Below are positions 1 to 6,233 of a stretch of 8,622 bases of DNA, one piece after another. Position 1 is the first letter of the stretch, and each line of letters starts with the position of its first letter. Below the pieces are notes generated by a model. The model did no database searches, was not told the DNA's origin, and worked only from the letters and a program-made list of their open reading frames with translations. Origin of the DNA: Betaproteobacteria bacterium (GTDB taxonomy: Bacteria > Pseudomonadota > Gammaproteobacteria > Burkholderiales > Casimicrobiaceae); the NCBI GenBank assembly GCA_025355395.1, contig JANXZT010000326.1, positions 1 to 8,622 of the forward strand, written 5' to 3'. The translations under genes were made by a program, and so were the position numbers.

Positions 1-289
1 CGTCGAGATTGCCGGCGATGCCCCACATGAAATCGTGAGCATCCTTCTCGGCACGCGTCCGGCTCCGGAACGCTTCGATCTGGGCTCCAAGATAGCCCTT
101 GCGCTGCGCCGCAAGGATGGGGAACTCCGCGGAGGTGCTGACGCCCCGTGGCCCATGGCAGGTCGAGCAAAGGTTGACGGCTTTCTCCTCCGCGGCCTTC
201 TGGATCTCCGGAGCAATGTTCTGGGCTTCTACCGTGGTAACCGCACTCGCGAAGACAACGCAAACAACCGCCGCGGCAAAGCATCTCAT
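1..289 (-). CDS. class I cytochrome c, periplasmic (partial, C-terminus outside window)
   Basis: The first 96 residues of a leftward gene are visible; the rest lies beyond base 1. The start is the ATG at 289-287, preceded by a GGGAGG ribosome site about 8 bases upstream. Residues 1-22 form a hydrophobic signal peptide ending near VEA, so the protein is exported. A single CSTCHG heme-attachment motif lies at residues 41-46. Then follows a P-x-LAAQ...YLGAQIEAF segment like that of cytochromes c4/c553, and Met88 (in FMWGIAG) is the likely axial heme ligand. Whether a second heme domain follows, as in diheme c4, cannot be seen. The gene lies 82 bases downstream of the Cyc2-like gene on the same strand, with no obvious terminator between, so co-transcription is likely. 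The inferred role is a periplasmic electron carrier taking electrons from, or passing them to, the outer-membrane cytochrome. The class is secure; the specific partner is inference. Confidence 0.85.
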   Translation of the reverse strand, partial: MRCFAAAVVCVVFASAVTTVEAQNIAPEIQKAAEEKAVNLCSTCHGPRGVSTSAEFPILAAQRKGYLGAQIEAFRSRTRAEKDAHDFMWGIAGNLD

Positions 290-371
290 CGCTGAAACCT
301 CCCTGCATTGGGTGGGCGGACCACGCGCAGATCACGGCGCCCGGCGCTTTGTTCACCTTTCGCCCAGGCGC

Positions 372-1820
372 TCAAAACGCCACCCAGACGTTGAAAAACA
401 GCGTGTTGTTGTCGCGGGCGTTGCGGCCGTTGCCATCATAGTTGGTCGAGGCACCATTGAATTTGCTGTACCCCGTGTACTGCAGCATCAGGCGCACGTA
501 CTGGACGGGCAGGTAGTCGAGTTCGACGATGTAGCCTTTGCTGTCGGGCTTGATGGCGTTTTCGTTGGAGTCCGTACCGTAGAGCCCGGCGTCGGCGCTA
601 CCGGTGGTCGAGAAGTACCCCAGCGTTCCGCCGTATTTGCGGTCGTGGTAGTAGGTCGCCTTCGCTTTAAGCGTGTGTAGCTTGTCCGTCGGATTGGCGG
701 GCGTCGGGCCGGCCCCGATGCCCGCTCCGGTGTCCACCGTCACTGGGTAGCTCGCCTTGTAGGATTGCTTCTCGTCGATGTACGTCAGTTGCGCGGTGAA
801 GGTGTGCGGATCGGTGATGTACTGGTATTGCGCATCAACGGCAATGTCGCGGAAACGATCCGTGGGCGTAGACGTATCGAAGTTGCTTGGATATCGATTG
901 GCGACGATGCCGTAAGTGCCGACCATCACCGAGTTCGGACCCCAGTCATGGCTGTAGGCGAAGCGCCAATAAGGGTTGTACCCCTTGAGCGCGGCCACCC
1001 CACCGTCGGTATGGATGTCCTGCCCTTGGCGCAGGATTGAGAACGCGCCATCCGCCGTGCGGTAGAACGACAACTCGCCGTACAGCGTCTTCTTCCAGAA
1101 GAGGTAGCCACCGATACCCGCCGCTTGTTGCGCCAGCCCGCCATCAATGAGCGTGGCGGCCGCAGGCGTGCTTGCCAGCGGCGAGGTTGTGTACGGGAAC
1201 CCGAACGCCGGGGTGCTGTTCCAGACATCCTGTACCGTCGGGTTGTTGTTCAGGGTGACGCCATAAATCAAGTCTGGCTCGGCGGCGCCTACGCCGGAGT
1301 ATTTGCCGACGACCCGCAGGTCCGTGTTGTCGATACTGCTGTGACCGCCGAGCGTTCCGTCAGCCGTCGTTGCCAGATTGCTGTAAGTCCACTGGATGAA
1401 GCCGCCGATATAGTCGTTGACTTTGCTCGCCAGGAAGACGCTGGCGCAGCAGAAGACGCCGCTGTTGTTGCGTTGATTCACCGACACCGTATCGCCGGTT
1501 TCGGGATCCGTCGTTTTGTTGTTCCTGGTGTTGGTAACGGACGCCTGCGCCATCACCGCCAGCGGCACATAATTCATTCCTTCTGACGAGTAGAACTTCT
1601 TGCCGATGGTGTAGCCGGTCAGCTTGAAGTAGCGGCCGTACGGCGTGAGCTCGGGAAAGCTGACGTGGCACGCAATGCATTCCTGACCGGTCTGTCGCGC
1701 ATAGGATGGAACTGCGCCCGCCGGGCTGGCTAGTGCCATCAATAGCAGTGAACTGGACAGCGATACCCGCATCGCCAATGCGGCGGTACTTAGGATCGCT
1801 CGTGCATTGCGGTGAACCAT
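372..1820 (-). CDS. Cyc2-like fused monoheme cytochrome/outer-membrane beta-barrel protein
   Basis: A 482-residue protein. I chose the ATG at 1820-1818 because GGGAG sits six bases upstream; the longer frame from 1841 would use TTG without a clear site. Residues 1-36 are a signal peptide ending AGA before VPSYARQTG. One heme motif, CIACH, lies at residues 48-52, followed by a FPELTPYGRYFKLTGY segment. This context (ARQTG, CxxCH, P-x-LT-x-x-GR-x-FKL-x-GY) matches what is known of Cyc2, the fused cytochrome-porin that moves electrons across the outer membrane in iron oxidisers; the length is also close to Cyc2. The rest is rich in alternating aromatic/polar strands and Asn/Gly/Thr loops, as in a porin barrel, and ends in NVWVAF with a terminal Phe, the usual outer-membrane barrel signature. 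A Cys-Cys pair occurs in SGVFCCASVF. Homologues exist outside iron oxidisers, so the electron donor is unknown. It is the first gene of a probable two-gene leftward operon with a periplasmic cytochrome c. Confidence 0.8.
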   Translation of the reverse strand: MVHRNARAILSTAALAMRVSLSSSLLLMALASPAGAVPSYARQTGQECIACHVSFPELTPYGRYFKLTGYTIGKKFYSSEGMNYVPLAVMAQASVTNTRNNKTTDPETGDTVSVNQRNNSGVFCCASVFLASKVNDYIGGFIQWTYSNLATTADGTLGGHSSIDNTDLRVVGKYSGVGAAEPDLIYGVTLNNNPTVQDVWNSTPAFGFPYTTSPLASTPAAATLIDGGLAQQAAGIGGYLFWKKTLYGELSFYRTADGAFSILRQGQDIHTDGGVAALKGYNPYWRFAYSHDWGPNSVMVGTYGIVANRYPSNFDTSTPTDRFRDIAVDAQYQYITDPHTFTAQLTYIDEKQSYKASYPVTVDTGAGIGAGPTPANPTDKLHTLKAKATYYHDRKYGGTLGYFSTTGSADAGLYGTDSNENAIKPDSKGYIVELDYLPVQYVRLMLQYTGYSKFNGASTNYDGNGRNARDNNTLFFNVWVAF

Positions 1821-1902
1821 AGCAGACTCCCGTGGCGCCAAGACACACAGTCGGTTTGTTCGGACTCGCTTCTCAGCGATCGCACCAAGCCAATGCTCAT
1901 AA

Positions 1903-1908
1903 CCTATA
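1903..1908 (-). promoter_or_regulatory. candidate -10 element for the Cyc2-like gene
   Basis: Read leftward, the hexamer is TATAGG, and a transcript would begin near 1896. The palindrome at 1927-1944 would then be centred about 40 bases upstream, close to the -41.5 position used by class II FNR/CRP-type activators. No good -35 box is present, which suits an activator-dependent promoter. This is inferred from spacing only. Confidence 0.35.
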
Positions 1909-1926
1909 GGGGTTCCGCGACGAGTT

Positions 1927-1944
1927 CCATGATCTAGATCATGG
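1927..1944 (-). promoter_or_regulatory. 18-bp perfect palindrome, FNR/DNR-like operator
   Basis: CCATGATCTAGATCATGG is identical to its reverse complement. The core ATGAT-N4-ATCAT differs from the FNR/ANR/DNR consensus TTGAT-N4-ATCAA only at the outermost base of each half. It lies 107 bases upstream of the ATG of the Cyc2-like gene, with a -10-like hexamer at suitable spacing. This suggests control of the cytochrome genes by oxygen or nitric oxide through a CRP/FNR-family protein. The regulator itself is not in the window. Confidence 0.5.
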
Positions 1945-2093
1945 TTGGTCCACGAACCAGAAAGAACATGGCACCGCGCGCACAGCGCTACTGAGCGGAG
2001 TGGTGACCGGCCATTGATCGCGGTCTATGTCTTCGTGCGGAGTTCGCATAAACATTCCACCATGAGCGGTGGTCCGCCAATCCCTGCAGACTT

Positions 2094-2115
2094 GGAACGC
2101 CGCATGCGGCGTTCC
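2094..2115 (+). terminator. orphan terminator-like perfect 22-bp palindrome
   Basis: The arm GGAACGCCGCA is followed immediately by its exact reverse complement, giving a GC-rich hairpin with a stem of 8-9 pairs and a short loop, followed on the plus strand by CTTTAT. Hairpins with AACGCCGC arms are common as factor-independent terminators in betaproteobacteria. The T tract is short, so the terminator is weak at best. The strand is assigned from that T tract; the minus side has none. No protein gene ends here on either strand, because both flanking genes point away. Confidence 0.4.
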
Positions 2116-2308
2116 CTTTATCGCGTTGGCTGATGAGACGGCTCCCTACGCGCTTGCAGTCTGTTGCGAATCTACCACGCCCCAGCCCTTCCGTCTGATC
2201 GCGGGGACGCACGTCGCCCACAACCATGACTGCGCATCCCGGTCCGCCGGGCGCATGGGGTGGGCATTACTTCGCTGCCAGCCGGGGTGGACCGCACCGT
2301 CGCGTCGA

Positions 2309-2337
2309 TTGCTACCCCAGCAACAACCGGGTACGAT
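2309..2337 (+). promoter_or_regulatory. candidate sigma-70 promoter for the dehydratase gene
   Basis: TTGCTA (2309-2314) and TACGAT (2332-2337) are separated by 17 bases, each matching four of six consensus positions. Transcription would start near 2344, giving a leader of about 20 bases before the ATG at 2365 and excluding the earlier in-frame ATG at 2260. A short inverted repeat TTGCT-N5-AGCAA (2309-2323) overlaps the -35 box and could be an operator. Predicted by eye only. Confidence 0.4.
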
Positions 2338-2364
2338 TCTCATGAATTATTAATAAAAACGGCG

Positions 2365-4125
2365 ATGCAAAACACCATCAACGACAGCGACGACGCCAGC
2401 CCCCAGCTGGAAGGCGGCATGCGCAACGGGCTAACGAGCTACGGCGACGCCGCATTCTCGTTATTTCTGCGCAAGGCGTTCATCAAGGGCGCTGGCTATA
2501 CCGACACGGCCCTGGACCGCCCTATAGTAGGAATTGTCAATACTGCCAGCGCCTACAACCCTTGCCACGGTAACGTCCCCGCCCTAATCGACGCGGTCAG
2601 CCGAGGGGTCATGCTGGGTGGCGGATTGCCAATGCCGTTCCCGACGATTTCGGTGCACGAAAGCTTTGCCTATCCGACCAGCATGTACCTGCGCAACCTG
2701 ATGTCGATGGACACCGAGGAGATGATCCGCGCGCAACCGATGGATGCGGTGGTGCTGATCGGCGGCTGCGACAAAACGGTGCCCGCGCAACTGATGGGCG
2801 CCGCGTCGGCGAACGTCCCTGCGATCCAGCTTGTCACCGGTTCGATGCTGACGGGTTCGCATCGCGGCGAGCGCGTCGGCGCGTGCACCGACTGCCGCCG
2901 CTTTTGGGGACGCTATCGCGCGGACGAAATCGATGCCGACGAAATTGCCAGCGTCAACGATAAGCTCGTCGCGAGTGTGGGAACCTGTTCGGTGATGGGC
3001 ACCGCGAGCACGATGGCGCTTGTCTCCGAGGCGCTGGGTATCATGCTGCCGGGCGGGGCGACACCGCCCGCCGCGACCGCCGACCGCATCCGCATCGCCG
3101 AGGAGACGGGGGCCACTGCAGTGCGTCTCGCCACGTCACGTTTGACGCCGCGAGAGATCCTGACCGCCGACGCGTTCGAGAACGCAATGCGAGTATTGAT
3201 GGCGATCGGCGGCTCCACGAACGCGATCATTCATTTGACCGCGATCGCCGGCCGCGTTGGCATCGCGGTCGACTTGACCGAACTAGACCGGATGGGCCGC
3301 GAGACGCCCGTGCTGGTCGACTTGAAGCCCTCGGGTCGTTTCTACATGGAAGACCTGCACAAGGCGGGTGGATTCGCGGCGCTGTTGCGCGAGCTTGCGC
3401 CGCTGCTGCATCTCCAGGCGCTCACCGTGACCGGCCGCACATTGGGCGAGGAGCTCGATCGCGCGCCACCGCCGTTTGCGCAGGATGTCGTGCGGCCGAG
3501 CGGCAATCCGATTCATCCGCAAGGCGGCATCGCCGTGTTGCGCGGCAACCTTGCGTCCAACCACGCGATCATCAAGCAATCGGCAGCCGATCCTGCATTG
3601 ATGGAGCATGAGGGCCGCGCGGTGGTGTTCGAGAACGTTGACGATCTGGTGGCGCGCATCGACAGCGACGATCTCGATGTGGAACCGAATGACATCCTGG
3701 TGCTCAAGCAAATCGGACCGGTCGGCGCGCCCGGTATGCCCGAAGCGGGATATCTGCCCATTCCGCGCAAGCTCGCGCGGCGCGGCGTCAAGGATATGCT
3801 GCGCATTTCGGATGGCCGCATGAGCGGGACGGCGGCGGGAACGATCGTGTTGCACGTGTCGCCGGAAGCCGCCGCCGGCGGCACGTTGGCCTTGGTGCGC
3901 AGCGGCGATCGCATTCGGCTGAGCGTGCGCAATCGCGAATTGTCATTGCTCGTTCCGGAACAGGAACTGGCGCAACGCGCGCATGCCAAGTGCAGCACGC
4001 ATCCAGGCACCGCACGCGGATACCGCAAGCTCTTCCTGCAAAGTGTCACGCAGGCAGAGCACGGCGTCGACTTCGATTTCCTGCGCGCGGAGGAAATCAC
4101 CGCCACCGTGCCGCGGCCCCGTTGA
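2365..4125 (+). CDS. IlvD/Edd-family sugar-acid dehydratase
   Basis: A 586-residue protein of the dihydroxy-acid/6-phosphogluconate dehydratase family, which removes water from a 2,3-dihydroxy acid to give a 2-keto-3-deoxy acid in the cytoplasm. The three cysteines expected to hold the [2Fe-2S] cluster are present: Cys67 (NPCHGN), Cys135 (GGCDKT, with Lys137) and Cys208 (GTCSVMGTAST). The C-terminal swivelling domain has the SDGRMSG motif (482-488) that carries the catalytic serine, and GPVGAPGMPE (451-460). Length is normal for the family. I prefer the ATG at 2365 because the promoter-like sequence lies just upstream. The ATG at 2260 is too early, and an ATG at 2419 has a better ribosome site (GGAAGG) but would trim the N-terminus to just before the conserved GLTSYGD. 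With a lactonase, a DapA-family enzyme and a Gfo/Idh dehydrogenase nearby, it probably acts on an aldonic acid rather than in branched-chain amino acid synthesis. The exact substrate is unknown. Confidence 0.9.
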   Translation: MQNTINDSDDASPQLEGGMRNGLTSYGDAAFSLFLRKAFIKGAGYTDTALDRPIVGIVNTASAYNPCHGNVPALIDAVSRGVMLGGGLPMPFPTISVHESFAYPTSMYLRNLMSMDTEEMIRAQPMDAVVLIGGCDKTVPAQLMGAASANVPAIQLVTGSMLTGSHRGERVGACTDCRRFWGRYRADEIDADEIASVNDKLVASVGTCSVMGTASTMALVSEALGIMLPGGATPPAATADRIRIAEETGATAVRLATSRLTPREILTADAFENAMRVLMAIGGSTNAIIHLTAIAGRVGIAVDLTELDRMGRETPVLVDLKPSGRFYMEDLHKAGGFAALLRELAPLLHLQALTVTGRTLGEELDRAPPPFAQDVVRPSGNPIHPQGGIAVLRGNLASNHAIIKQSAADPALMEHEGRAVVFENVDDLVARIDSDDLDVEPNDILVLKQIGPVGAPGMPEAGYLPIPRKLARRGVKDMLRISDGRMSGTAAGTIVLHVSPEAAAGGTLALVRSGDRIRLSVRNRELSLLVPEQELAQRAHAKCSTHPGTARGYRKLFLQSVTQAEHGVDFDFLRAEEITATVPRPR

Positions 4126-5043
4126 TCAGGCAAACCGCGAACGTACCGATTCGAATGGCGTCGATGCGAGCGCTGCCCGCAGCTTTGCCGACTCCTCAGC
4201 GTCGAGTGACCGCAGCGGGGGCAACATTTGCCGCCACGCAGCGTCCTGGTAGAGCTCCGCCAGAGTTTCCTTGATCGCCGCGATCAGCGGCAACGACGTG
4301 AACGCGCCGCGCACCGCAGCCGCGTCGCCGATCCTGGCGGCGCGTGTCGTCGCATCCTTGGCATGCCAGCCGGCGCCGGCAAGCGGTGCGGTCACGTTCG
4401 CCGTCGCCGAAATGCAGCCCGAGAAAAGCGCGGCATCCGGTGACGCCAGCGCGCCTTCGGCACTGGGAAACACGTCGAAGTCCTTCACCTCGCGGGCGAT
4501 CTGCACCGAATAGGCGAGATCGCCGGAGCTGTCCTTCAGGCCGCGCAGTGGCTGGGGGAAACGCGTCTTCAACACGGTTACCGTTTCCAGCGACCACGGA
4601 ACGCCGGACAACGCCGGGAAGTGATACAGATACAGCGCCAGCCGCGGATGAGCGACCCTGCGCAGGACTTCGCCGACGTAGTCGACCAGGCCGGGTGTGT
4701 CGATGCCCTTGTAGTAGAACGGCGGCAACAGCAGCGCACCGCCGAATCCAAGATCGCACGCCGCGCGCGTCAACGTCACTGCATCTTCCAACGCCGCGGC
4801 ACCGGTGCCGACAAGAAACCGATCGACCGGCAGTCCCGCGTCCACCACCGCACGCATTGTCTGCACCCGCGCGGCCACCGGTAATGATGTAGCTTCGCCG
4901 GTGGTGCCGAGGAGGTTGATGCCGTCGCAGCCGATCGCGAGCAAACGTTGCAAATGGGCGACGAGTCGCGGGGTGTCGACACTCAGGTCGCCGCGCAGCG
5001 GGGTCGCGGCGGCGGCAATGATGCCGGCGGGACGTGCGATCAT
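4126..5043 (-). CDS. DapA (dihydrodipicolinate synthase)-family aldolase or dehydratase
   Basis: A 305-residue class I (Schiff-base) TIM-barrel enzyme. The family motifs are clear: GTTGE at residues 46-50, the catalytic Tyr140 in YHFP, the Schiff-base Lys170 in GLKDSSGD and GCIS at 209-212. The YHFP in place of the YN-x-P typical of true DapA, and the neighbours, argue against lysine synthesis. In such clusters the enzyme usually cleaves a 2-keto-3-deoxy sugar acid to pyruvate and an aldehyde, or dehydrates it (as KdgD or L-2-keto-3-deoxyarabonate dehydratase do). The sequence alone does not decide between these. The ATG at 5043 has GGAGA eight bases upstream. It begins 30 bases after the lactonase stop on the same strand, so the two are probably one operon. 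Its stop codon directly abuts the stop of the convergent dehydratase gene. Confidence 0.88.
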   Translation of the reverse strand: MIARPAGIIAAAATPLRGDLSVDTPRLVAHLQRLLAIGCDGINLLGTTGEATSLPVAARVQTMRAVVDAGLPVDRFLVGTGAAALEDAVTLTRAACDLGFGGALLLPPFYYKGIDTPGLVDYVGEVLRRVAHPRLALYLYHFPALSGVPWSLETVTVLKTRFPQPLRGLKDSSGDLAYSVQIAREVKDFDVFPSAEGALASPDAALFSGCISATANVTAPLAGAGWHAKDATTRAARIGDAAAVRGAFTSLPLIAAIKETLAELYQDAAWRQMLPPLRSLDAEESAKLRAALASTPFESVRSRFA

Positions 5044-5073
5044 GGAATGATCTCCGGACGGTTGGAGCGTACG

Positions 5074-5970
5074 TCAAATCCAGTAGAGCCGCGACGGATT
5101 GTCGACGAGCACTTGGTGGCGCACGTCATCGTCGGGGAGCCAGTCTTCCAGCAGGTCGACAATGTGCGCGTCATCCGGCATGGGCCGCGCACCCAGTCCA
5201 GCATGCGGCCAATCGGTGGCCCACAGGAGTCGCGTCGGATTGCTGCGTGCCAGCGCTCGGGCCAGAGGCGTAACGTTGGTGTCATGCAGCCGGTAATGCG
5301 CGGACAACTTCACCCAGCAGAGGCCGCGTTCGACCAGTGCGAGCAGTTCGCGAAAGGCCGGACGATCGGGGTCGCTCGATGCCGGCAATCCGAAATGATC
5401 GACAACGACCGGTATGCCGACACGTGAAACGAAGTCGCCAAGCCCGGCGAATGCATCGATGGCCACCTGCAGCTGCAGGTGCCATCCGCGCTCGCGCAGC
5501 CGCGGCGCCAACTGCAATGCATCGTCCGCGGACAGGCCGTTCGAATTGACCAGATTCGCGCGCACACCGCGCACGCCGGCCGCGCCCATGCGCTCGAGCG
5601 TCGCGTCATCGACATCCGCGCCGACCACTACTACGCCACGGAAATTCGCGTCGTTGCCCCGCAACGCGTCGAGGAGCGCACGGTTGTCGAACCCATATAC
5701 GCTCGGCTGCACGAGCACGGCGCGCGTGATGCCGAGCATCCGCGCGCTTTGCCGATAGTGTTCGAGATCGCAGGCAGCGGGCGTGTAATGGCGACGCGTT
5801 GCCAACGGATACTGCGACGCCTCGCCATAAACGTGGATATGCGTGTCGCAGGCGTTGGGAGGCAACGTCAAACGCGGTTGGCGCCCCGGCGGTGAGGGTG
5901 CCGCCGACAATGGCGCAGACCCCTCCTCCATATCTACTCGAGAACCCGGTTGGGTGTCAGCTGCGGGCAT
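5074..5970 (-). CDS. amidohydrolase-family (COG3618) sugar lactonase
   Basis: A 298-residue metal-dependent TIM-barrel hydrolase like 2-pyrone-4,6-dicarboxylate lactonase, L-fuconolactonase and D-galactarolactone isomerase. Residues visible: the HxH pair His44/His46 in DTHIHVYG, His192 in VVDHFG, Asp253 in WATDWPH, and the family segments QPSVYGFDN (88-96), GVRGVRANLVN (132-142) and NPSRLY (291-296). The inferred role is opening of a sugar lactone to the free acid in the cytoplasm, feeding the dehydratase. The start is uncertain: the ATG at 5970 lacks a clear ribosome site, an ATG at 5931 is also weak, and a TTG at 5910 follows a strong GGAGGAGGGG and would still keep the whole catalytic domain. 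The first 30 residues are Pro/Ser/Ala-rich and unlike a folded domain. It is the first gene of the leftward pair with the DapA-family gene. Confidence 0.85.
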   Translation of the reverse strand: MPAADTQPGSRVDMEEGSAPLSAAPSPPGRQPRLTLPPNACDTHIHVYGEASQYPLATRRHYTPAACDLEHYRQSARMLGITRAVLVQPSVYGFDNRALLDALRGNDANFRGVVVVGADVDDATLERMGAAGVRGVRANLVNSNGLSADDALQLAPRLRERGWHLQLQVAIDAFAGLGDFVSRVGIPVVVDHFGLPASSDPDRPAFRELLALVERGLCWVKLSAHYRLHDTNVTPLARALARSNPTRLLWATDWPHAGLGARPMPDDAHIVDLLEDWLPDDDVRHQVLVDNPSRLYWI

Positions 5971-5985
5971 GGATTTTCAGGTCTC

Positions 5986-6021
5986 TATTGATAACCGAGG
6001 TAAGTATATCGATAAGATAGG
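5986..6021. repeat. two 15-bp direct repeats, 21 bp apart, possible operator
   Basis: TATTGATAACCGAGG (5986-6000) and TATCGATAAGATAGG (6007-6021) match at 11 of 15 positions and are offset by 21 bases, two helical turns, so a protein could bind both on one face. The second copy touches a leftward -10-like TATACT (minus strand, 6003-6008), which would start a lactonase transcript near 5996. A repressor bound here would block the lactonase operon. The local GntR/FCD protein is the obvious candidate, but I do not see its classic site. Confidence 0.35.
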
Positions 6022-6059
6022 CTGATTTTTTTAGTTTTCGCATGTTTTCCATCACACTA

Positions 6060-6088
6060 TTGACAATCATCTCGGTGGATGCTGGAAT
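6060..6088 (+). promoter_or_regulatory. candidate sigma-70 promoter for the Gfo/Idh-GntR unit
   Basis: A perfect -35 box TTGACA (6060-6065) is followed after 17 bases by TGGAAT (6083-6088), matching four of six -10 positions. Transcription would begin near 6095, leaving a leader of about 139 bases. The -35 box lies inside a small palindrome ATTGACAAT. Confidence 0.4.
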
Positions 6089-6113
6089 TGTTCTCCCTAT
6101 CAGCATTCACCGA
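6072..6113. repeat. 13-bp inverted repeat spanning the candidate promoter
   Basis: TCGGTGGATGCTG (6072-6084) and CAGCATTCACCGA (6101-6113) are reverse complements at 12 of 13 positions, separated by 16 bases. The single mismatch would be a G-U pair in RNA. No T tract follows on either strand, so it does not look like a terminator. It covers the candidate -10 and the predicted transcript start, as expected for a repressor operator. Its function is inferred from position. Confidence 0.5.
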
Positions 6114-6183
6114 AGAAACCAACATGATGAACCGCGCGGGATGGCGTTGGCGTTTTGTCCGCAGTTCGAGGCAATGATGGTGG

Positions 6184-6210
6184 GTCTGCGGCTCTGAGTT
6201 CGACGCAGAC
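6184..6210 (+). repeat. leader hairpin upstream of the Gfo/Idh gene
   Basis: GTCTGCG (6184-6190) and CGCAGAC (6204-6210) form a perfect 7-bp stem with a 13-base loop, ending 23 bases before the ATG at 6234. In the transcript it could shape the leader of a gene that has no clear ribosome site. Chance occurrence in GC-rich DNA is possible. Confidence 0.3.
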
Positions 6211-6233
6211 GACGATCCCGCGCTTCCCACCGC

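Larger units (their letters stand above)
1821..2364. other. intergenic region between divergent genes, no supported protein gene
   Basis: These 544 bases separate the leftward Cyc2-like gene from the rightward dehydratase. Short open frames here have no recognisable domain, no good ribosome site and no family-like composition. The stretch holds the FNR-like palindrome (1927-1944), a small hairpin with CCACC/GGTGG arms (2057-2072), a perfect 22-bp palindrome (2094-2115) and a candidate promoter (2309-2337). Between about 2116 and 2300 I see nothing functional beyond a weak CCCGG/CCGGG hairpin near 2240. Confidence 0.6.

Noticed and set aside
99..680. 193-residue plus-strand open frame across the cytochrome genes
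   Set aside because: It lies antisense to the Cyc2-like and cytochrome c genes, has no recognisable domain and arises from the codon bias of the real genes.
1945..2133. 62-residue plus-strand open frame in the intergenic region
   Set aside because: No family resemblance, it starts at the edge of the FNR-like palindrome without a ribosome site, and it runs through the 22-bp hairpin.
4344..4892. 182-residue plus-strand open frame within the DapA-family gene
   Set aside because: It is Arg/Pro-rich, low-complexity shadow translation of a well-supported gene on the other strand.
5464..5481. 18-bp perfect palindrome CACCTGCAGCTGCAGGTG
   Set aside because: It lies inside the lactonase gene and follows from alternating Leu-Gln codons, so no regulatory role is needed.
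6021..6039. T-rich run after GGCTGA as a possible terminator
   Set aside because: No stable GC-rich stem precedes it, and no gene ends nearby; it is better seen as AT-rich promoter DNA.
6124..6177. 17-codon open frame beginning MMNRAGWRWRF in the leader of the dehydrogenase gene
   Set aside because: The ribosome site is weak and there is no attenuator-like codon run matching a pathway product; it may be chance.
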